From the NCBI GenBank assembly GCA_040752595.1, contig JBFMGX010000016.1, positions 1 through 36,362 on the forward strand: DNA of 36,362 nt, given 5' to 3'. Of this stretch, positions 25,818-34,035 are shown in pieces. This DNA comes from Candidatus Zixiibacteriota bacterium. Lineage in GTDB: Bacteria > Zixibacteria > MSB-5A5 > WJJR01. Numbering within the stretch: the stretch's first letter is position 1; each line of letters opens with the position of its first letter. The position numbers and the translations under genes were made by a program. The notes under the pieces were generated by a model. The model was not told the origin of the DNA and ran no database searches. It was given only the letters and a program-made list of their open reading frames with translations.

Positions 25818-26447
25818 TCAAGGTTCTGTGCGGGTCAGCCCTTGGGCTGACCCCGGGCCGGAACGGCCCGTTCGGCCACATTCTCGGCAACACTGCCTGC
25901 CAAGAGCGGGCGACAGTCGGTCAATTGAACAAACGAGTCCCTCTCCGGTCGCACAGAATCTCGCGGAGGAATATGCGTAGTCCTCGGCGCATTCGACAAG
26001 GCCCGCGCGGACCGGATTTCCATGGATGTACTCCAGCTTGACGCCGAACACCTCTGGCGTGTAGAGCGCCACGTCATCGAATCGGCTCACCCAGACCTTG
26101 TGCTGCTTCCGCTTCGGTTCGCCGTAGGTCCGGGCAGCGTCCGCAAAGGCACTGCGCCATTCCCCGGAAACCGAGTCGATCACGATCTGTGCCGTCAGAC
26201 TCTTCCAGGCACCAATGAAGCGCGACGTCTCTCCCCGGTGTGATGCCCTCGCGATGGCGTGAAAGTGATTGAGCATGAGGACATAGGCATAGATCGTCAT
26301 GTCATGAAGTTGCCGCTGCCGCTCGAAGAGCTCCAAAGCAGATCGTGCCAGGACGGGGTCGCGAAAGACGGGGATGAAATCCGTGATTGTCGTCGTGACG
26401 AACAAGGGGTAGGCCGAATCGTCGATATTGGCTCGGCCACGTTTCAT
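25818..26447 (-). CDS. REP-associated transposase (RAYT 2, Y1/HUH family)
   Basis: Second, distantly related Y1_Tnp protein, 209 residues from the ATG at 26447; a longer frame to 26594 translates tandem repeat. HUH histidines are His61 and His63 in YVLMLNHFHAI. The C-terminal signature is KLEYIHGNPVRAGLVE and YAYSSARF. The segment SRFDDVALYT stands where other branches have a WQxxYyxH tyrosine, so the nucleophile may be Tyr129; this is uncertain. The last ~13 residues (GPGSAQGLTRTEP) are encoded by a GTCAGCCC palindrome, so the C-terminus has been extended or reset by a repeat. The start codon lies in a tandem-repeat unit, with GGAG 8 bp upstream. Confidence 0.88.
   Translation of the reverse strand: MKRGRANIDDSAYPLFVTTTITDFIPVFRDPVLARSALELFERQRQLHDMTIYAYVLMLNHFHAIARASHRGETSRFIGAWKSLTAQIVIDSVSGEWRSAFADAARTYGEPKRKQHKVWVSRFDDVALYTPEVFGVKLEYIHGNPVRAGLVECAEDYAYSSARFCATGEGLVCSIDRLSPALGRQCCRECGRTGRSGPGSAQGLTRTEP
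25833..25852. repeat. GTCAGCCC palindrome inside the RAYT 2 3' end
   Basis: GGTCAGCCCTTGGGCTGACC, a perfect 20-bp palindrome within the last codons of RAYT 2. It is followed by a CGGGCCG/CGGCCCG hairpin. Confidence 0.85.
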
Positions 26448-26694
26448 GATGGTCGCTCCGCGACCAAAGTCAGCCCAAGGGCTGACCCGCACAAAGCACA
26501 CTTTTGGCGAGGTGCCAAAGTGAACGACACCGCCCAGGCCGCGCTCCATGATGGTCGCTCCGCAACCAAGGTCAGCCCAAAAGTTGATTCGCACAAGGCA
26601 CTCTCTGACAAGGTGCCAAAGTGAACGATATCGCCTGGGCCGTGCTCCATGATGGTCGCTCCGCGACCAGGGTCAGCCCAAGGGCTGACCCGCA
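26445..26694. repeat. ~101-bp tandem repeat, two full units plus one partial, upstream of RAYT 2
   Basis: Units start with CATGATGGTCGCTCCGC at 26445, 26547 and 26648 (periods 102 and 101 bp; the third matches for about 47 bp). Each contains a GTCAGCCC palindrome (perfect at 26469 and 26671, degenerate at 26571), GCACA, and, in the full units, GTGCCAAAGTGAACGA. The first ATG of each unit on the minus strand corresponds to the RAYT 2 start codon, and similarity continues some 25 bp into the gene. No gene is seen between 26448 and 26834. Confidence 0.85.
26451..26465 (-). promoter_or_regulatory. Hairpin enclosing the RAYT 2 ribosome binding site
   Basis: Minus strand GGTCGC-GGA-GCGACC: a 6-bp stem whose loop and first stem base carry GGAG, 8 bp before the ATG. 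Folding would hide the ribosome binding site. The same hairpin is in each tandem unit. Confidence 0.45.
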
Positions 26695-26744
26695 CTCACT
26701 TGATCCCATTATTCTGAGTGTTCCTGCGATCTTATTCCTGTGCC

Positions 26745-26791
26745 GGTCAGCCCTTGGGCTGACGTTCGCCCGCAGCAGCGGGCGATCCTGT
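26745..26791. repeat. GTCAGCCC palindrome plus CGCCCGC hairpin
   Basis: GGTCAGCCCTTGGGCTGAC at 26745-26763, followed by CGCCCGC-AGCA-GCGGGCG. It is the outermost copy on this side of the RAYT 2 locus, 72 bp or so from the recJ stop. Confidence 0.8.
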
Positions 26792-26834
26792 CTTCTTCGG
26801 ACACGGTGAGGCCGTCGGGAGTCTCACCTATCAT

Positions 26835-28541
26835 TCACATCAACCGGAAGTCCTTCACGCGTAACTGCAAACGGCGGGTGTTGTCCCACTCGATCCGCTC
26901 GGGGACATAGGCCAGGTCGATCCGGCCGGAATGCGATGAGAGCGTCGAGGCGCGGTCCCCCATGCCGAAGCCGATGCAATCGAACACCCTGCCGCTGTGG
27001 CGCACCTTGAACTTCAGGTGGTTGTTCCCCACGATGTAGGGCGACCCGGCCATCTCGATGCTCTCGCTGACGAAGACGGGACGGGTGTTGTGTGGGCCGA
27101 AGGGCGAGAAGCGGTCGAGATTGTCCATGAAATCGTCGGTCAACGTGTCGAGTTCCATGCGGGAGTCAATCACCAGTTTGGGGATGAGATCGTCCTCGGC
27201 GAGCCGTTCGGCGGCCACGCGCTTGAAGCGCTCGGTGAAGGCGGGGATCTTGTCGCGGGCAATCGACATCCCGGCGGCGTACTTGTGCCCGCCGTAGCGG
27301 AGCACCAGATCGCCGCACTCGCGGAAGGCATCATAGAGGTCGAAGGCGGGAATCGAGCGTGCCGACCCTTTTCCTTCATCGCCGTCAACCGCGATCATCA
27401 CGGTCGGGACATGGAACCGCTCGACCAATCGTGAGGCGACAATCCCGATCACACCCTGATGCCACCCCGGCGATGAGAGGACGATGGCCCGGTCGCGTGC
27501 GCGATCCTGGGCCCGGTCAATCTGGGCCAGCGCCTGACCGAGGGTCTTTTCGTCGAGGATCTTGCGCGTGCGGTTCTCGCGTTCCAGATGGTGCGCGATG
27601 TCGATGGCGACGGCATCATCGCGGGTCGAGAGGAGTTTCACGGCGAGCCGGGCATCGCCGAGCCGGCCGACGGCATTGATGCGCGGCGCCAGAATGAAGA
27701 CGATCTGACCGGTCGTGATCGATTTGCCGATCAGATTGGACACGAAACAGAGCGACTTGAGACCCGGCTTGTTGGTTCGCTCGATTTGGCGCAGTCCATA
27801 CTTGGTGAGGACGCGGTTTTCACCGACCAGCGGCACGATGTCCGCCGCGGTTCCGAGCGCCACGAGATCGAGGTGCTCTTCCAATTCACTTTCGTCCTGC
27901 CCCAAAGAGCGATAGAGCGCCTGGGCGAGCTTGTAGGAGACACCGACTCCCGCCAGATCATCAGTCGGTGAGCCCTTGGGTCCGAGCTTGGGATTGACGA
28001 TCGCCTCGGCATCGGGAAGCCCCTCACCGGGCTGATGGTGATCGGCGACGACGACCTTGATCCCCTTGCTGCGGGCGTATTCAACCTCTTCAATCGCCGT
28101 GATGCCGCAATCCACCGTGAGGATCAACCGAACACCCGTGGCAACGGCATGATCGATGCCGTCGGGGGAGAGCCCGTATCCCTCCACCAGACGATTGGGC
28201 AGGTAGTATTGGACGTCGGCGCCGAGCCGGTTGAGGACAAGATACATCAACGCCGTCGACGTGATCCCGTCGACGTCGTAGTCCCCATAGACCATGATCA
28301 GTTCACGGTCTTTTAGGGCGCGGATCAGGCGATCCACGGCCGACCGCATGCCGGGAAGCAGGAAGGGATCGGTCAGCTCACCGATGCGCGGCTCAAAAAA
28401 CTGCTGGACGTGCTCGGGGGAATCGACGCCCCGGGCAAAGAGCAACGAGGCGATCTGCTGCGGCAATCCGCAAGCCACCGCCAGCTCCCGCGTGGCTTCA
28501 CCGGCCGGTGATGGAGCAAACTCCCACTGTACTGGAGACAA
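26835..28541 (-). CDS. recJ: Single-stranded-DNA-specific exonuclease RecJ
   Basis: 5'-3' exonuclease acting in recombination and mismatch repair. It has 568 residues, with DHH-domain motif I VYGDYDVDGITST (Asp87, Asp89, Asp91), motif II LTVDCGIT, motif III VADHHQPGEGLP (167-169), motif IV LVALGTAADIVPL, then the DHHA1 domain with LRYGGHKYAAGMS and a C-terminal OB-like domain. The start is TTG at 28541, which gives the usual N-terminal QWEF; GGGGG lies upstream. It begins 36 bp after the 3' end of the RNase P RNA gene, so it may be transcribed by read-through from it. Length is normal for the family. Confidence 0.96.
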   Translation of the reverse strand: MSPVQWEFAPSPAGEATRELAVACGLPQQIASLLFARGVDSPEHVQQFFEPRIGELTDPFLLPGMRSAVDRLIRALKDRELIMVYGDYDVDGITSTALMYLVLNRLGADVQYYLPNRLVEGYGLSPDGIDHAVATGVRLILTVDCGITAIEEVEYARSKGIKVVVADHHQPGEGLPDAEAIVNPKLGPKGSPTDDLAGVGVSYKLAQALYRSLGQDESELEEHLDLVALGTAADIVPLVGENRVLTKYGLRQIERTNKPGLKSLCFVSNLIGKSITTGQIVFILAPRINAVGRLGDARLAVKLLSTRDDAVAIDIAHHLERENRTRKILDEKTLGQALAQIDRAQDRARDRAIVLSSPGWHQGVIGIVASRLVERFHVPTVMIAVDGDEGKGSARSIPAFDLYDAFRECGDLVLRYGGHKYAAGMSIARDKIPAFTERFKRVAAERLAEDDLIPKLVIDSRMELDTLTDDFMDNLDRFSPFGPHNTRPVFVSESIEMAGSPYIVGNNHLKFKVRHSGRVFDCIGFGMGDRASTLSSHSGRIDLAYVPERIEWDNTRRLQLRVKDFRLM

Positions 28542-28576
28542 CGAACCCCCGGCACAAGTGAGATGGGAAATGGAAA

Positions 28577-28960
28577 GGATCGGCGAACGATAAGCCGGGT
28601 TCTGTTCCCCGTAGCACCCCGGGCGGGGACGTACGGAGCGGCAGCCATTGATCTGGTCGCCTGGTCGCCCAGACGATCCTGCAGCCGACCCGGGAATTAG
28701 GCGGAGCGAGCACTCCTCTTCCCTGCTTGGCCTTGCTCCGGGTGGGGTTTACGCGGCCACCTCGGTCACCCAAGATGCCGGTGGTCTCTTACACCACCTT
28801 TTCACCCTTGCACCGTGCGTGGCGCACGGAGCGGTAGTTCTCTGTCGCACTTTCCGTCGGATTTCTCCGCCCTCCGGTTAGGAGGCACCCTGCTCTGCGG
28901 AGCCCGGACTTTCCTCATCCCGATCCACGATCGAGACGCGGCCGCCTCGCCCACCGATCC
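28577..28960 (-). ncRNA. rnpB: RNase P RNA (bacterial type A)
   Basis: Catalytic RNA that trims tRNA 5' ends. The 5' conserved block GAGGAAAGTCCGGGC and the 3' block ACAGAACCCGGCTTATC are both present on the minus strand. Ends were set by the P1 helix: GGATCGGTGGGCGA at the 5' end pairs with TCGTTCGCCGATCC at the 3' end, 14 bp with G-U pairs. A short P3-like hairpin CTCGATC-GTG-GATCGGG follows. The length of about 384 nt fits type A. The promoter is not clear; TTGTTG and CATAAC 16 bp apart lie upstream, which would leave a short 5' leader. No terminator separates it from recJ. Confidence 0.95.
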
Positions 28961-29312
28961 TCTGTCAAGTCTCCCTTCTCCTTGGCACTGTTATGTCGTT
29001 TATCAACTGAACAACAACTACTTGCCGTTGCGAAGCACCCCGCTTCCGCCGGGAGTGCAGCCTGCCCTCGGAATAATATACGGCGCTGGGACTTATGCGA
29101 CACGGAAATAGTCAGCATGCCCTCAAGTTACTCTCCCGGTCTCCCGAAAATGGCTGTTGCCGTGAACGTCAAGCAGTTGTTAAATAAAGTGTTACGGCAA
29201 CGCGCTAAACCACCACATCGGTGACGGCCGCTGACACTATTGCAGCGGCCTCCGAGTTCTCTGGCGGGGATCGGAGGCGATTCCAGGCGCTCTCGGACGC
29301 TCTCGATGCGCC
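28961..29312. other. 352-bp gap between guaB and rnpB
   Basis: No gene is supported. It holds the upstream region of rnpB, with a comparatively A+T-rich stretch around 28985-29035, and a hairpin GGCCGCTG-ACACTATTG-CAGCGGCC at 29226-29250. The hairpin is about 60 bp after the guaB stop and lacks a T tract, so a terminator role is uncertain. Right after the guaB stop the minus strand reads GTAGGGCGC, possibly a degenerate GTAGG head. Confidence 0.5.
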
Positions 29313-30872
<1,560 letters not shown>

Positions 30873-30924
30873 CTACGCACGTAAACCGGGAGGGATCCCG
30901 TCTGTTCCCGGAGAGCATTCCGAC

Positions 30925-31635
30925 TCAGGCGTCATCACTCCAGATCAGAATCCGCCCACACGAGTCGCAGGTGATCAGGCGTTCGGCCCGGCGGATTTCC
31001 TGAATCAACTGCGGCGGCAGCGTCTTGTGACACCCGGAGCACGCCTTGTTGCGGACAAAGACGACGGCGCCGGCGCCCTTGCCGCGGCGCACGCGCTCAT
31101 AGACAGCGACCATGGCGTCGTCGAGACGGACAATGATGTTGTGGCGCTCATCCTCTTTGATCTTGATCTTGGAACCGACCGAGTCCACCTCACGGCGGAT
31201 CGACTCCAATTGCGCACCGTTGCGCGCCTTGACCTCCTGGAATTGGGCGTCCTTCTCCTGGATTTCCCGGTCGAGCGTCTCGATCCGTTCCAGCGCCAGG
31301 AGGATCCCCTCCTCGCTGGCGGCGATGTCCGCTTTCACGTGCTCCATTTCGCGGGCCAGGGCATCGTATTCCTTGTTGGTCTTGATGACCATCATCTGCT
31401 TCTGCAGGCGCTCCAGCTCCGTATTCTTCTCCTTGACGCGCAATTCAAGGCGCCGGCTTTCCAGGCGGTTGGCTTCCAATTGGTCACGGGCCTCCGCCAC
31501 CGCCTTCTCCGCCTGACGCACGTCCCCTTCCAGCGTCTGGATCATATCCGGCAGATAGTCTTTGGAACGCTCCAGTTCACCGAGCTGGTAATCCACTCCC
31601 TGCAGTTTCAACAGAAGCTCCACGGTATTCGACAT
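30925..31635 (-). CDS. Coiled-coil protein with C-terminal C4 zinc ribbon (DUF164/CdsZ type)
   Basis: 236 residues. A long heptad-rich coiled coil spans about 5-185 (ELERLQKQMMVIKTNKEYDAL, charged throughout), followed by a zinc ribbon with Cys199-x2-Cys202 and Cys223-x2-Cys226 (ACSGCHKTL and ITCDSCGRIL). The family is widespread in bacteria, and the ribbon with its preceding VRNKACSGC is characteristic. Members have been proposed to act in secretion or nucleic acid binding, but the role is not settled. The ATG at 31635 has GAGGGAG some distance upstream. A strong tRNA-operon terminator lies just upstream (31689-31715), so this gene must have its own promoter, which was not identified. Confidence 0.88.
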   Translation of the reverse strand: MSNTVELLLKLQGVDYQLGELERSKDYLPDMIQTLEGDVRQAEKAVAEARDQLEANRLESRRLELRVKEKNTELERLQKQMMVIKTNKEYDALAREMEHVKADIAASEEGILLALERIETLDREIQEKDAQFQEVKARNGAQLESIRREVDSVGSKIKIKEDERHNIIVRLDDAMVAVYERVRRGKGAGAVVFVRNKACSGCHKTLPPQLIQEIRRAERLITCDSCGRILIWSDDA

Positions 31636-31688
31636 CAGTGATCGACTCCCTCTGGCAGAGTCCGGCTCGTCAAGATCCCCCGGGTCCG

Positions 31689-31715
31689 AAAAAAAAGCGC
31701 ACCGATCCGGTGCGC
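31689..31715 (-). terminator. Rho-independent terminator of the tRNA operon
   Basis: Minus strand stem GCGCACC / GGTGCGC with a five-base loop, followed directly by eight T residues. It lies downstream of tRNA-Val, and is the clearest intrinsic terminator in the window. Confidence 0.9.
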
Positions 31716-31817
31716 GCCCTCTCTGTGTGGCCGGGATTGAACTGTCGTCCCGGGAATGTGGCCGTGACGGGGATAGACCTGTTGCTCTCCACCGATCAGA
31801 TTCATCGCATAATCACA

Positions 31818-31894
31818 TGGTGGGCAATACTGGACTTGAACCAGTGACCTTTCGGATGTGAACCGAACGCTCTAACCAACTGAGCTAATCGCCC
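31818..31894 (-). tRNA. tRNA-Val (anticodon CAC)
   Basis: Complete cloverleaf with encoded CCA: acceptor GGGCGAT/ATTGCCC, D arm GCTC-AGTTGGTTA-GAGC, anticodon stem TTCGG/CCGAA with loop TTCACAT, T arm ACTGG-TTCAAGT-CCAGT, discriminator A. It reads the GUG codon. Confidence 0.95.
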
Positions 31895-31981
31895 GCCATT
31901 CCTTCCGCCCATGCCCGCGTCCCATACGCCAGGTCCTGCGTCCGTCGTCTCCGTCTCCCGTCTTCTTGTCCGTCGCGCCGG

Positions 31982-32054
31982 TGGGCCCACCAGGACTCGA
32001 ACCTGGGACCTACTGATTATGAGTCAGCAGCTCTGACCACTGAGCTATGGGCCC
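31982..32054 (-). tRNA. tRNA with CAT anticodon (elongator Met or Ile2)
   Basis: 73-nt cloverleaf: acceptor GGGCCCA/TGGGCCC, D arm GCTC/GAGC, anticodon stem GCTGA/TCAGT with loop CTCATAA, T arm CCAGG-TTCGAGT-CCTGG, discriminator A. It is not an initiator (standard 1-72 pair). Methionine and lysidine-modified isoleucine cannot be separated by eye. CCA is not encoded: the DNA continues CCG. Confidence 0.9.
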
Positions 32055-32122
32055 CTGTCGGATCATCGTATTGGGCCGCACATTCATCCTCACGCCAAAG
32101 CCATCCTGCAATGGCAAACCTA

Positions 32123-32152
32123 ATTTTCGCCCTTTTTCGCCGTCCCAGTCAA
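32123..32152 (-). promoter_or_regulatory. Candidate sigma-70 promoter for the tRNA operon
   Basis: Minus strand TTGACT (32147-32152) and GAAAAT (32123-32128), 18 bp apart with an A-rich spacer. A start near 32116 gives a leader of about 60 nt before the CAT tRNA. It lies in the 142-bp gap after dnaG. Confidence 0.5.
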
Positions 32153-32196
32153 GCGGTTTTTGCCGGCGGTGCGAGAGCCGAATTCCGCCCGTGGCG

Positions 32197-33942
32197 CTAT
32201 TCCTCCGCATCGCCGCTGCGCCATTCCCGGTTGAATTCCGCCAGCAATCGTGCTGCGGTCTCTCTGTCGCCGGCACGCTCGGCCTGAGCAATCCGCGCCT
32301 TGAGGTGCGGCAGGTCGGCGCGACGCCGACGCTGTCTGAACTCGGCGAGGGCATCAACGAACATTCGCTCACGGACCGCCGGATCGATCGTCACCGACAA
32401 GAGTCGTGACCAGCACACCACCTCGTCGGCGTCCGTCCCCAGATCGGTCGGGCTGAGCGTGACCGCCCCCGCCAGTGCCCGTGCCAGCAACGAGGCATAC
32501 ATCCGCCGATGCAGCGGCTCGACGAAGTCCTCCGGTGTGACGACGTCGCGCGCCCGCTCGGGGTATGTCGGATCCTCCAAGAGCACCCGTAGGAACTCCT
32601 CCTCCCGACGCACCAGACCGCGTGGGGTCGACTCTGCACCGGCACGCGTGCTGGGCGAAGGCCGTAACGACCGGCGCAGCTTCTCCTCGCTGACATCAAG
32701 AAAACCGGCCACTTCGCCAAGGAATGTGTCCCGTCGTGTGGCATCGGTGATCAACGCGGCCAGAGCCAGAAACTCCTTCACCAAACGCTCCCTGGCCATG
32801 AAATCAAGCCGTCCTCCGGATGCAGCCGCCGTCTCCCGCTGCACGCGGTACTCGACGATCCCGGGAGCGGCCTGCACAATGGCGGCCAACCGTTCTTTTC
32901 CTTCGCGGCGCAGGAAACTGTCGGGGTCATCCCCACCGGGAAGAACGGCCACGTCGACACTCAGGCCGGCGTTGTACGCCAGCTCGATGCCGCGCAACGC
33001 CGCCCGTTGCCCGGCGGCATCGGCATCGAACATCAGTGTCACCTGCTTGCAGAAGCGCGACAACAGTTCGGTCTGCGCCGTAGTGAGCGCGGTCCCGGAC
33101 ACCGCCACGACGTTCTCCACTCCGTATTCGATCATCGTCAACCAGTCGAGGTACCCCTCCACGATGATGGCCCGATCCTCGCGACGGATTGCATCGCGCG
33201 TCGTGGCCAAGCCATAGAGGATGCGGCTTTTCTGGTACAGGGCAGTCTCCGGCGAGTTAAGGTACTTCGGTTGATCGTCGTCACTGAGAACCCGGGCGCC
33301 GAAGCCGACGGTCTTACCGGAGAGATTGATGATCGGAAAGGTGATGCGATTGCGGAAGCGATCGTAGGGCGACCCGCCTTTCGCCGAGACCGAGGTCAAG
33401 CCCGCGGCTTCAAGGACATCGCGGCCGATCCCACGGGCCCGCGCGGCATTGGTGATCGTGTCGAACGCCGGTGGCGCATATCCGACCCCCGCCTTACGTA
33501 ACGTCGCTTCCGCGAAGCCGCGCTTGTTCAAATAGGCCAGTGCGCCCTGCCCTTGCGGCGAGAACAGCGCCCGCCGGTAGATTGCATCCGCCAGCGCGAG
33601 GGCCGCGGCGATGTCCTGCCGCCGCTGCGACTGTGCATCATCGTCGCGTTTCCAGGTTGGAAGGGTGATGCCCGCCCGGTCGGCGCAGTACTTCAGCGCC
33701 TCGGGGAAACTCCATCCCTCGTGCTCCATCAGAAACGTGAAGACGTCGCCCCCTTTGCCACACCCAAAGCAATGGAAGAACTGGCGATCAGGATGAACCG
33801 TGAACGACGGCGTCTTCTCAGTGTGAAATGGACACAAGCCAAGGAAGTTCATCCCGCGCTTCTTCAGCGTGACGAATTGTCCGACCACCGCGATGATGTC
33901 GGTGGCTTCTTTGACACGTTCCTTGACGTCGTCGTCGGTCAT
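32197..33942 (-). CDS. dnaG: DNA primase
   Basis: Synthesises RNA primers for replication. The 581 residues comprise the CHC2 zinc-binding domain with Cys37, His40, Cys58 and Cys61 (LCPFHTEKTPSFTV, HCFGCGKGGD), the RNA polymerase domain with RFRNRITFPI and VGFGAR, the TOPRIM core with IIVEGYLD and LMFDADAAGQRA, and a C-terminal helicase-binding region that is compact and charged. The ATG at 33942 has no strong ribosome binding site. mutS2 lies upstream with a palindrome in the 89-bp gap, and the tRNA pair is downstream. The frequent rpoD neighbour is not present here. Confidence 0.97.
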   Translation of the reverse strand: MTDDDVKERVKEATDIIAVVGQFVTLKKRGMNFLGLCPFHTEKTPSFTVHPDRQFFHCFGCGKGGDVFTFLMEHEGWSFPEALKYCADRAGITLPTWKRDDDAQSQRRQDIAAALALADAIYRRALFSPQGQGALAYLNKRGFAEATLRKAGVGYAPPAFDTITNAARARGIGRDVLEAAGLTSVSAKGGSPYDRFRNRITFPIINLSGKTVGFGARVLSDDDQPKYLNSPETALYQKSRILYGLATTRDAIRREDRAIIVEGYLDWLTMIEYGVENVVAVSGTALTTAQTELLSRFCKQVTLMFDADAAGQRAALRGIELAYNAGLSVDVAVLPGGDDPDSFLRREGKERLAAIVQAAPGIVEYRVQRETAAASGGRLDFMARERLVKEFLALAALITDATRRDTFLGEVAGFLDVSEEKLRRSLRPSPSTRAGAESTPRGLVRREEEFLRVLLEDPTYPERARDVVTPEDFVEPLHRRMYASLLARALAGAVTLSPTDLGTDADEVVCWSRLLSVTIDPAVRERMFVDALAEFRQRRRRADLPHLKARIAQAERAGDRETAARLLAEFNREWRSGDAEE

Positions 33943-34008
33943 ATGTGAATGCCATCACGGAGATATACTGAGCGTTCCCGTTGGGACTGTGCCACGGCGT
34001 GCACGGAC

Positions 34009-34035
34009 GTCAGGAGCACAGGGCTCCTGACCTAC
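34009..34035 (-). repeat. GTCAGGAGC palindrome, copy 2, at the mutS2 stop
   Basis: Minus strand GTAGGTCAGGAGCCC then TGTGCTCCTGAC: stem GTCAGGAGC / GCTCCTGAC preceded by the GTAGG head. Its TAG is the mutS2 stop codon (34032-34034). Confidence 0.75.

Noticed and set aside
26445-26694. CRISPR-like array
   Set aside because: The repeat unit is ~101 bp and contiguous, with no unique spacers and no cas gene. It is a tandem duplication of the RAYT 2 leader.
28982-29224. 80-codon plus-strand frame upstream of rnpB
   Set aside because: No family resemblance, no good ribosome binding site, and the composition is unlike the neighbouring genes. It overlaps the probable rnpB promoter region.
29226-29250. 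Intrinsic terminator after guaB
   Set aside because: The 8-bp G+C stem is good, but no T tract follows on the minus strand and it is about 60 bp from the stop codon. Kept only as a hairpin.
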